NCBI GenBank assembly: GCA_024224995.1 | Contig: JAAENB010000871.1 | Coordinates: forward strand, 1 to 8,408 | DNA length: 8,408 nt | Reading direction: 5' to 3' | Source of the DNA: a bacterium | Lineage (GTDB): Bacteria > Spirochaetota > UBA4802 > UBA5550 | In this document: piece after piece, positions 1 to 6,047 of the stretch | Layout of the letters: each line of letters opens with the position of its first letter | How positions within the stretch are numbered: position 1 is the stretch's first letter | Program-made: the position numbers and the translations under genes | Notes under the pieces: generated by a model | Seen by the model: the letters and a program-made list of their open reading frames with translations, nothing else | Told to the model about the DNA's origin: nothing | Database searches by the model: none

Positions 1-171
1 GCTAACTATTTCAATGGAGCCGGAATCTCCGCCGCCGTTTCCCTGGGGGGAATCGTCATCGGGATCAAAAGCATTGTCTTCGCAGGCAAAGAGCGCGAGA
101 ATGGTGAGCAAAACCGCAAGCAGGCTTACCAGGTTAAATAAGGTTTTTACGTTTTTCTTCTTAAATTTCAT
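1..171 (-). CDS. Lipoprotein, N-terminal fragment (runs off left edge)
   Basis: An open frame of 57 codons begins with ATG at 171 and continues past the left edge, so only the N-terminus is visible. It starts MKFKKKNVKTLF, a lysine-rich n-region, followed by a hydrophobic core and the lipobox-like LFAC with cysteine at residue 30. This is a type II (lipoprotein) signal peptide; the mature protein would be lipidated on that Cys and anchored in a membrane. After the Cys comes a short acidic then Gly/Ser-rich linker (residues about 31-54: DPDDDSPQGNGGGDSGS), typical of flexible tethers on surface or periplasmic lipoproteins. An AGGAG ribosome site (179-183) lies 7 nt before the ATG and supports this start. 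The functional domain is outside the window, so no function can be given. Confidence 0.8.
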   Translation of the reverse strand, partial: MKFKKKNVKTLFNLVSLLAVLLTILALFACEDNAFDPDDDSPQGNGGGDSGSIEIVS

Positions 172-188
172 CTTGAATCTCCTTTTAA

Positions 189-217
189 ATTATATACTCT
201 ATATTAGGGGAGTGCAA
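189..217 (-). promoter_or_regulatory. Possible sigma70-like promoter of the lipoprotein gene
   Basis: On the minus strand TTGCAC (212-217) and TATAAT (189-194) are separated by exactly 17 nt. The match is good, but transcription would then start around 182, inside the ribosome-binding site, leaving a leader of only about 10 nt. Either the leader is unusually short or the true promoter lies further upstream in this AT-rich stretch. Confidence 0.4.
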
Positions 218-248
218 TTTTAGGGACATTCGTGACAAAATTTTTTGA

Positions 249-270
249 AAAAATGATTTAAAAATGATTT
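249..270. repeat. Two tandem copies of an 11-bp AT-rich unit
   Basis: The unit AAAAATGATTT occurs at 249-259 and again at 260-270, followed by a partial third copy (AAAA). It lies between the palindrome at 296-329 and the start of the lipoprotein gene. It could be an upstream A/T element or simple sequence; nothing decides between these. Confidence 0.6.
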
Positions 271-295
271 AAAAGCAACGAGCAAGTTTCAGCCC

Positions 296-329
296 CCCCG
301 GTCACTGAGCGGAGTCGAAGTGACCGGGG
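296..329. repeat. Palindromic element with perfect 11-bp arms
   Basis: CCCCGGTCACT (296-306) and AGTGACCGGGG (319-329) are perfect inverted arms around a 12-nt loop, GAGCGGAGTCGA. It begins 16 nt after the stop codon of the small secreted-protein gene. No T-run follows on either strand, so it is not a classical intrinsic terminator, although the stem could protect an mRNA 3' end. The sequence resembles short GC-rich palindromes dispersed in many bacterial genomes (from memory, not searched). A REP-like dispersed repeat is the preferred reading. Confidence 0.75.
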
Positions 330-345
330 TTTAGCGGTTTTGATT

Positions 346-573
346 CTACTTTTTTAGATTTTTATGGCATGTTTTTACCTTGGGGTGGAAGTGGTGTTTT
401 TTAGGCTTTGTGACACAGTGTTTACAGCGCTTTTTTCCTTTGTCCAGTGTATCACATTCAGCTACAGTACGTTTTTCATCACCCTTTGGGTGGGCAAAAC
501 CAACAGCGGCAGAAAATGCGAATAGAGCGATAACCAAAACTGATAATGAGAAAATCTTCTTAGCGTTTTTCAT
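346..573 (-). CDS. Small secreted Cys/His/Lys-rich protein
   Basis: This 75-residue protein has a clear Sec signal peptide: MKNAKKIF, a hydrophobic core, then a likely cleavage after Ala27 (VGFA|HP). The mature part is about 48 residues and strongly basic (14 Lys by count), with six His and four Cys (40, 50, 53, 69). Cys50 and Cys53 form a CKHC pair next to a His cluster KKHHFH (residues 58-63). This pattern would suit metal or heme binding, or disulfide formation after export, but I recognise no family. An AGGAG ribosome site (581-585) 7 nt before the ATG fixes the start. It has its own promoter candidate and a long AT-rich leader, and lies downstream of uvrC in the same direction. The overlapping plus-strand frame is treated as a shadow because only this strand shows a signal peptide and ribosome site. 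Confidence 0.8.
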   Translation of the reverse strand: MKNAKKIFSLSVLVIALFAFSAAVGFAHPKGDEKRTVAECDTLDKGKKRCKHCVTKPKKHHFHPKVKTCHKNLKK

Positions 574-603
574 TTAAACTCTCCTAATTCTGATATAAAT
601 TTT

Positions 604-644
604 AATTAACAAAAAGGCTTTCTTTGTAAGTTTTTTTGTTAATT
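604..644. repeat. 12-bp perfect AT-rich inverted repeat in the small-gene leader
   Basis: AATTAACAAAAA (604-615) and TTTTTGTTAATT (633-644) are perfect inverted arms with a 17-nt loop. It lies between the candidate promoter and the ribosome site of the gene at 346-573, so it would be in that gene's 5' leader. It may be a regulator binding site or an RNA hairpin. It lacks the GC-rich stem of a normal terminator. Confidence 0.6.
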
Positions 645-694
645 TGTATTCTAAATTAGTGACTTAAATAGATTTTTTATATATTTATACTTAC

Positions 695-723
695 AGCATA
701 TTACATTTTATTGGCAATGTCAA
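695..723 (-). promoter_or_regulatory. Candidate promoter for the small secreted-protein gene
   Basis: A perfect TTGACA (718-723) is followed after 17 nt by TATGCT (695-700) on the minus strand. Transcription would begin near 688 and give a leader of about 115 nt, A/T-rich and containing the inverted repeat at 604-644. It starts just after the end of uvrC, so the small gene need not depend on read-through. Confidence 0.5.
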
Positions 724-744
724 GAATATATATATATTTAAGAA

Positions 745-2559
745 TTATCTTTCTTCTTCGCGAAAGAACCGGAATATCACTTCAGCGGACTTTTCCCCAA
801 TACCGGTAACTTTTGTCAAATCGTCCATAGTCGCCTGTTTGATATTATCTATAGATTTGAAGTGTCCAAGGAGGAGCTTTTTGGTTTTGGAGCCCACATT
901 GGGGATATCATCAAGAACCGAGCCTGTAAGAGCTTTATCCCGGATGGTCCGGTGGTAGGTAATGGCAAAGCGGTGAGCTTCGTCCCGGATATGCCGGATA
1001 ATATTCAGGGCAGGGGAGTCGAGCGGAAGCCTGACGGGGTCTTTTTTCACGTCAAAATAGATCTCTTCGAAGCGTTTGGCAATTGAGACAATCTTGATAT
1101 GAGCATCAAAATTCGCGGCCGCTTCCATGGCGCGGGACAGTTGGGTAATACCGCCGTCCATAACCATGATGTCGGGCAGATCCCCGCCTTCGTTAACCAG
1201 GTGCTGCACTCTGCGCGCCACAACTTCGTGCATCATGCCCGGGTCATTAGGGGAGTCGTAACCCCGGATCTTGTACCGGCGGTAGCTTTTATTGTCGGGA
1301 AGGCCGTTGCGGAAACAGACCATGGAGGCAACGGCAAAGGATCCCTGGATATTGGAAATATCAAAACATTCAATGGTTTCCGGAAGGACCGGCAAACCCA
1401 GGGCGTTTTGCAGGGCAATAAGACCTTCTCCCCGCTCCTTGTAATTTTCCGCGGCTTTCCGGTCCGCGGCAATAAGGTCGATATTTTTCCGGATCATGTT
1501 AATAACGCCCTTGCTTTCAGTGCTCACGGGAAGGGAGATGCTCACTTTACGGGACGATTTTTCCGTAAGGAATTGTTCTAAAATATCCCGGTCATCAATG
1601 CGGAATTCCGTAATAATGGAGACAGGGATTTCCGAGCGTTCATAATAATCGAGAATAAAAGACTTTATAATTTCTTTTGGTTCCGAGTATTCGGCATTTT
1701 CAAATACCGATATTTTTCTGCCAAGGAGCACGCCCTGGCGGAATTCAAAGAGAATAAGAATGGCTTCGGCACCCTGGATGAGAACACCAATATAATCGCG
1801 GTCTTCCCCAATAGGGGCGCTTACTTTTTGAGATTCCGACACTTTCCGGATATCAAAAATAATATCTCTAATAGAGGCGGCTTTTTCATAATCCATGTTC
1901 ACAGAATAGGTATTCATACGGGCGGAAAGGTCTTCCAGAACAGGATCAATATGCCCTTCAAGAAAGGAAATGGCATTGTCAACAAGGGAGCGGTATTCAT
2001 CTTTGTTAATGGTACCAACGCAGGGGCCGTGGCAGCGTTTCATCTGGAAATTAAGACAGGGCCGCTCCCCTTTTTTCAGGGGAATATCCCGGGAGCAGGT
2101 CTTGAGTTTAAAAAGAGAATTGATCATGGAGATAGTTCTTTTGGCGGCTTTGGCATCGGTGTAGGGGCCGAAGTAGCGGTTGTTTTTATTCGACAGGTTA
2201 CGGGTATACCTGATCCGGGGGAACTCTTCATCAAGGGTAACGGCAATATAGGGGTAGCGCTTGTCGTCTTTGAGGCGAATATTGAACTTTGGTTTTTGTT
2301 TTTTAACCAGGTTGATCTCAAGAAGCAGGGCTTCAATCTCGGAGTCCGTAACAATATATTCAATATCGCAGATACTTTTCACCAGGGTGGCGGTTTTAAT
2401 GTCGTGCCCTTTTTTTTGAAAATACGAAGAGACCCTTTTTTTCAGAGAGGCCGCCTTGCCGATATAAATAACCTCACCGGATTCATCTTTCATGAGATAA
2501 ACACCGGGCTGGGTCGGCAGTCTTTTTAAGATTTGTTCTATTTTTTCCGGAATATTCAT
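745..2559 (-). CDS. uvrC: UvrABC excinuclease subunit C
   Basis: UvrC is the nuclease of bacterial nucleotide excision repair: it binds the UvrB-damage complex and cuts the strand 3' then 5' of the lesion. The 604-residue length is normal. The N-terminal GIY-YIG nuclease is intact: GVY 19-21, YIG 32-34, Arg42 and Glu76. Four cysteines (155, 168, 176, 180) match the conserved cluster reported to hold an Fe-S centre in UvrC. A UVR motif for UvrB contact is at about 203-240. The C-terminal RNase H-like nuclease keeps Asp400 (FDISN), Asp468 (VMDGG) and His529 (DEAHRFA), and two helix-hairpin-helix motifs end the protein (about 550-600). The ATG lies 6 bp after the stop of the upstream HAMP-TPR gene and has no Shine-Dalgarno, which suggests translational coupling in one operon. 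Confidence 0.97.
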   Translation of the reverse strand: MNIPEKIEQILKRLPTQPGVYLMKDESGEVIYIGKAASLKKRVSSYFQKKGHDIKTATLVKSICDIEYIVTDSEIEALLLEINLVKKQKPKFNIRLKDDKRYPYIAVTLDEEFPRIRYTRNLSNKNNRYFGPYTDAKAAKRTISMINSLFKLKTCSRDIPLKKGERPCLNFQMKRCHGPCVGTINKDEYRSLVDNAISFLEGHIDPVLEDLSARMNTYSVNMDYEKAASIRDIIFDIRKVSESQKVSAPIGEDRDYIGVLIQGAEAILILFEFRQGVLLGRKISVFENAEYSEPKEIIKSFILDYYERSEIPVSIITEFRIDDRDILEQFLTEKSSRKVSISLPVSTESKGVINMIRKNIDLIAADRKAAENYKERGEGLIALQNALGLPVLPETIECFDISNIQGSFAVASMVCFRNGLPDNKSYRRYKIRGYDSPNDPGMMHEVVARRVQHLVNEGGDLPDIMVMDGGITQLSRAMEAAANFDAHIKIVSIAKRFEEIYFDVKKDPVRLPLDSPALNIIRHIRDEAHRFAITYHRTIRDKALTGSVLDDIPNVGSKTKKLLLGHFKSIDNIKQATMDDLTKVTGIGEKSAEVIFRFFREEER

Positions 2560-2565
2560 TGGGAA

Positions 2566-3729
2566 TTATATAATTGGAGAGACCAGGCTTTTTACCCGTT
2601 CAATATATTGCAGAGTCTGCTCATGGGCGGGGTCTGCTTCAAGGGCTTTTTCGAACATGGCAAGGGAATTATTATAGTCTTTAACTTTGGCATAGGCAAC
2701 GCCAAGGTTGAAAAAGCTGCTGAAACCGTCGGGTTTAATAATTGTAAGGGTTTTAAAAATGGCGATACATTCTCCCAGTTTGTTCTCTTTAAGCATGGAG
2801 ACGCCCATTTTAAAGATATCACCAAAAGATTCTTCAACCGTATCTTCACTGTACCTGACAAGACTTTTTTCTGTTTTATCTTTTAACTCTTCAATAAGAC
2901 TGTTAAATGAAAGAGCAAGTTCGTTCAGTTCATTTTGAACTCCGCTGTTAAGACTCACGGAAAGATCCCCGCGGGCGGCTTTTTTGAGGGAAAACGTAAG
3001 ATTTTTAATAAGCAGTAAAAAGTTGTGAATAATGAGGACCGTAAGGATCAGCACTGCTGTCACCAAAATAATGGTGAGGATTGTCATAAACAAGCGTATA
3101 TTTTTGGTTGATTCGGTGTAATTAATCAGGGCCCGGGATATATTTGCCGCGGACATTTTAAAGTGGAGAACATACCGCTTTTTTTTGACAATAAGGGGAT
3201 AATAAACATTTTGCCAGGAGAGGCTGTTCCGGGAGTATACCCGGGATTCAACGCTCCTGGTATAATATCCTTTTTTAAGATAATTAATGTCTTTAATTTC
3301 TTTAACCACAGCTCTTTTTTTGAGCTCGGAATTCATATTTTTATTAACCGGAATAATACTGTTTACGAAAAAGAAGTTTTCATCGCTGGTTCGTGAGTAA
3401 ATAAGTACTGAGAGAAAACCTTTATTTTCCATACAGAGCTGCTTAAGCAGTTTCCTGGTTGTCCGGAGAGTGATTTTTTTTTGCGCGTATACTTTTTCAA
3501 TAATAAAATTGGTCTTTTCCAGGAGTATTTCCCGGTTGCTGTCCAGTAATATCTCTTCTAATATATCCGAATTTTCTTTCATGGTGTAATGGAAAGCAAA
3601 GGATGTAACAATAATAAGCAGGGAATAGATCGCGGCAATTATGATAATAAATTTTTTTGATATTCGCGAATTTTTCCGGGGTTTAGAGCCTTCCGTATCG
3701 ACGGTATTATCTCGTTCTAATAATTTCAT
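2566..3729 (-). CDS. Two-TM HAMP membrane protein with C-terminal TPRs
   Basis: This 387-residue protein has a basic cytoplasmic N-terminus (1-26), TM1 at about 27-47, an extracytoplasmic region of about 165 residues (49-212), TM2 at about 213-237, a HAMP-like helical linker (about 238-288, with KKAARGDLSVSL and NELNELALSFNSLIEEL) and two TPR-like repeats (about 302-369, including FFNLGVAYAKVKDYNNSLAM). The architecture is that of a chemoreceptor or sensor kinase, but there is no kinase, cyclase, methyl-accepting or phosphatase domain. TPRs bind partner proteins, so the likely role is relaying a periplasmic signal through protein-protein contact. An in-frame TAA (3733-3735) lies just before the ATG, so the start cannot lie further upstream. 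The nearest Shine-Dalgarno-like AAGGA (3745-3749) is 15 nt away, too far to be normal. uvrC follows after 6 bp. Confidence 0.85.
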   Translation of the reverse strand: MKLLERDNTVDTEGSKPRKNSRISKKFIIIIAAIYSLLIIVTSFAFHYTMKENSDILEEILLDSNREILLEKTNFIIEKVYAQKKITLRTTRKLLKQLCMENKGFLSVLIYSRTSDENFFFVNSIIPVNKNMNSELKKRAVVKEIKDINYLKKGYYTRSVESRVYSRNSLSWQNVYYPLIVKKKRYVLHFKMSAANISRALINYTESTKNIRLFMTILTIILVTAVLILTVLIIHNFLLLIKNLTFSLKKAARGDLSVSLNSGVQNELNELALSFNSLIEELKDKTEKSLVRYSEDTVEESFGDIFKMGVSMLKENKLGECIAIFKTLTIIKPDGFSSFFNLGVAYAKVKDYNNSLAMFEKALEADPAHEQTLQYIERVKSLVSPII

Positions 3730-3774
3730 TCTTTATTGGACCAATCCTTGATAATTCAGCTATTTTCTCCGGGT

Positions 3775-3801
3775 AAAAAAAAATTTCAAGCACAATTTTT
3801 T
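3775..3801 (-). terminator. Weak A/U hairpin with T-run after the 3809-5953 gene
   Basis: Inverted arms AAAAAATT (3778-3785) and AATTTTTT (3794-3801) enclose 8 nt. On the minus strand a run of nine T (3775-3783) overlaps the distal arm. The stem has no G-C pair, so it would be inefficient at best. It is the only terminator-like structure between the sensor gene and the HAMP-TPR gene. No strong promoter is visible in the 79-bp gap (3730-3808) either, only TTTACC-18-TATCAA, so some read-through into the HAMP-TPR/uvrC pair is plausible. Confidence 0.25.
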
Positions 3802-3808
3802 ATTGGGA

Positions 3809-5953
3809 TTATTCGTCATCAATAAAGAGGCAGCAGGTCTTAATATCTATATTTGAGTCGTTGAAGTATTTGACTAATAAGACCTGGTTCCCTTTTTCAT
3901 TGAAATCTACTAAATCAAAAGCCTGAACAGTAATGGCGAGCCCCCGCCCGTGGGAAAGATGCTGCTGGTTTGCCGTATCTGAGGCAGATTCCAGTACTTT
4001 TTTATGGTCAAATCCATTCCCATCGTCGGTTATTCTGTAGGCGGCAAAAGAGCTGTTTATGGAGTATTCAACGGTAACTTTTTTGTTTTTATAGCGGGGA
4101 TCTTTTTGACGTTCAAAAAGGAAATGGAGATAGTTATTGTTTTGTAAAACCTCATGTTTTTCTTCAAACCGGATACCCAGGTTTCCATGTTCAATAGCAT
4201 TCAGTATCACTTCTCTGAGGGCAATTTTTATAAAACCCGCTTCCGTGGATGAGCAGTATTTTTCCATGTTCCGGGTAATTCGTTGACTTAAAAGCGGGAC
4301 ATTGTTCAAATAATTGTTTATCCGGTATGTTTGTTTTTCCCCGTCCAGGAGGTTAACGAGAATATCGTCGGAGACGATAGAAGCTTTGCCCAGGATATCG
4401 GTATTTTTTCCCGATTGAATATATTCCAGTTTTACGGCCAGGTCTTTTGGTTCAGGGCTGTACCGGGTTTTAAAATCAGCTCTAAAAGAAACACTTTCTT
4501 TATCTTCCTTCATATCAAAAACCTGTTCTTCAATTAGTTCACGCCCGATATTATGATTACTGCTCCAGGTATCCTGGATCAGGTCCATGAGATTTTTATT
4601 AATAATATCATTTTCATTGTAGCCCAGGTGCTGCTTTATCGCTTTATTGACCGTAATAAAATTCAGCTCATCGTCGAGAGAAAAGATAATATCATGGGAG
4701 CTTTCAACCAGGTGCCGGTATTTTTGCTCAGCTTTTTCCAGTTTCTTTTCCATATAGTTTATTTTGTAGGTGAGTCCAAGAGAGAGCAGGAAAACCTGGA
4801 TCATTGTTCCAATATGGAATCCGTATGAAGTAAAGAAACTTCTTGGCATAAGCCCAAATATTGTAATAACAAACGATACCGAGCCCAGGATAAGGAAGCC
4901 CGACGCAGCGGAAAAAAAAGCGGCTTCTTTCGATTTTTTGGCTATTGCCAGGTAGAGGGCATATAAAAAGACAATTGGGGCTCCTATTGTCGCAAGTGAT
5001 GAAATTATCATGGTAAAGAAGCTGACATTTCCCGTAGGTATTGCCAGTAATCCCGAGAGTATCGAAAAAATCGATAAGGCATTAAAAACAATATTCCATA
5101 TTCTACTGTATCTTTTTATATCAATAAAATATCTCGTAAACTGTACAAACGCGGCGAATATAAAACCGGCGCAAACCGGGAAGTAATAATATGCCCAAAG
5201 ACCTCCTCCGGACCAGAGGTATTGAAACCAGATGCCGTCGGTATGGTTAATGAACATGATAAACAAAGCAACATAGGCAAAATAGAGCAGGTAACTGAAA
5301 TTCCTGATGGAAAAAAAGATAAAAAGATTATATATCCCCATGATAATAAGTATTCCGTAATACATCCAGAGCAGGGGGGTGATATAGTTTTTATACTGTT
5401 CCAGGGTTGCCGGATTGTGGAGCCTTAAATCGACGAGAAGGGGACTGTTCGAATGCATACGCAGGTAATAATTGTTTTGGCTTCCGGCTTTCGAGAGTAA
5501 GGGAAAAATAAAAGTCCTGTCTTTAATTGCCCGCTCTGAAAAAGGGTAATTTATTCCTGTTGTGAACAAATGATCAATTTTTTTTGGATTAATTTCATAT
5601 AACCGTATATCATTATAAGAAGGGTAGCTTTGCTGGAGATAATAGTCAATATCATGGTTCGTGGTATTTTTAATGGAGAAACGAAGCCAGAAAACGGCAG
5701 TGCTATAGCCGAAAGCAATAGCTCCCGAATTGACTCTGTTCCATTTGGCGTTATCGATTTGAAAAACTTCTTCAATAGAAAGCTTCCCGGTTTCATCGGT
5801 ATAGTATTCCATGCTGAATTTAGCGTTTGAGTCAATGTCGGTGCTTTTTGTAAAGTGATCATCCAGGATCACGGGTTTTGACCATATTCCGGAAGGGAAA
5901 ATAGTGATAAAAACGATGCTGCATGCTATAAGAGCTATGGGCCAGGATTTCAT
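3809..5953 (-). CDS. 7TM-DISM receptor with PAS and RsbW-like kinase domain (copy 2)
   Basis: This 714-residue protein starts with a signal peptide (1-25). An extracytoplasmic beta-rich domain of the 7TMR-DISMED2 type follows at about 45-182 (FGYSTAVFWLRF, YYLQQSYP, YYLRM), then seven membrane helices (about 195-396), a coiled linker (YMEKKLEKAEQKYRHLVE, from 400), a PAS-like domain (about 412-460, with a looser extension to 530) and a GHKL ATPase domain (about 570-697). The ATPase has an N-box (REVILNAIEHGN, Glu581/Asn585), G1 (DDGNGFD, 643-649) and G2 (HGRGLAI, 668-674). There is no DHp/H-box helix, so it resembles the anti-sigma serine kinase RsbW more than a histidine kinase. DISM receptors are thought to sense small ligands such as carbohydrates. 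A GGAGG site 4 nt before the ATG and a promoter at 5998-6026 support the start. It is a tandem paralogue of the upstream gene. Confidence 0.9.
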   Translation of the reverse strand: MKSWPIALIACSIVFITIFPSGIWSKPVILDDHFTKSTDIDSNAKFSMEYYTDETGKLSIEEVFQIDNAKWNRVNSGAIAFGYSTAVFWLRFSIKNTTNHDIDYYLQQSYPSYNDIRLYEINPKKIDHLFTTGINYPFSERAIKDRTFIFPLLSKAGSQNNYYLRMHSNSPLLVDLRLHNPATLEQYKNYITPLLWMYYGILIIMGIYNLFIFFSIRNFSYLLYFAYVALFIMFINHTDGIWFQYLWSGGGLWAYYYFPVCAGFIFAAFVQFTRYFIDIKRYSRIWNIVFNALSIFSILSGLLAIPTGNVSFFTMIISSLATIGAPIVFLYALYLAIAKKSKEAAFFSAASGFLILGSVSFVITIFGLMPRSFFTSYGFHIGTMIQVFLLSLGLTYKINYMEKKLEKAEQKYRHLVESSHDIIFSLDDELNFITVNKAIKQHLGYNENDIINKNLMDLIQDTWSSNHNIGRELIEEQVFDMKEDKESVSFRADFKTRYSPEPKDLAVKLEYIQSGKNTDILGKASIVSDDILVNLLDGEKQTYRINNYLNNVPLLSQRITRNMEKYCSSTEAGFIKIALREVILNAIEHGNLGIRFEEKHEVLQNNNYLHFLFERQKDPRYKNKKVTVEYSINSSFAAYRITDDGNGFDHKKVLESASDTANQQHLSHGRGLAITVQAFDLVDFNEKGNQVLLVKYFNDSNIDIKTCCLFIDDE

Positions 5954-5997
5954 TGCCCCTCCGGTTTTAGGATCTGTTCGAGTCTGGTTTTGGAATA

Positions 5998-6026
5998 ATT
6001 TTATGCTGATATTGTGCTGTAGTCAA
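5998..6026 (-). promoter_or_regulatory. Sigma70-like promoter of the 3809-5953 gene
   Basis: TTGACT (6021-6026) and TAAAAT (5998-6003) on the minus strand are separated by 17 nt in the 94-bp gap between the two receptor genes. Transcription would start near 5991, giving a leader of about 38 nt before the ATG at 5953. No terminator is visible after the upstream gene, so both independent transcription and read-through are possible. Confidence 0.65.
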
Positions 6027-6047
6027 TAACAAATTTAGCCGGGCAGA

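Noticed and set aside
296..329. Palindrome as a rho-independent terminator of the small gene
   Set aside because: The GC-rich stem is well placed after the stop codon, but no T-run follows on the minus strand.
380..577. Plus-strand open frame overlapping the small secreted-protein gene
   Set aside because: The minus-strand frame has a signal peptide and a well-placed AGGAG; I see no domain or comparable start signal on the plus strand.
604..644. Inverted repeat as part of a CRISPR or other array
   Set aside because: It occurs as a single unit; no regularly spaced direct repeats are present anywhere in the window.
725..738. AATATATATATATT palindrome after uvrC as a terminator or operator
   Set aside because: It is a simple TA repeat, which is self-complementary by composition and has no GC stem or T-run.
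1099..2529. Long plus-strand open frames (1099-1581 and 1828-2529) opposite uvrC
   Set aside because: They lie antisense to an intact uvrC with all catalytic motifs, show no recognisable domain, and are explained as shadows of its codon use.
5921..5953. LIAC at residues 8-11 of the 714-residue receptor as a lipobox
   Set aside because: It comes too early, with only a few hydrophobic residues before it, and hydrophobic sequence continues after the Cys. An ordinary signal peptide ending near residue 25 fits better.
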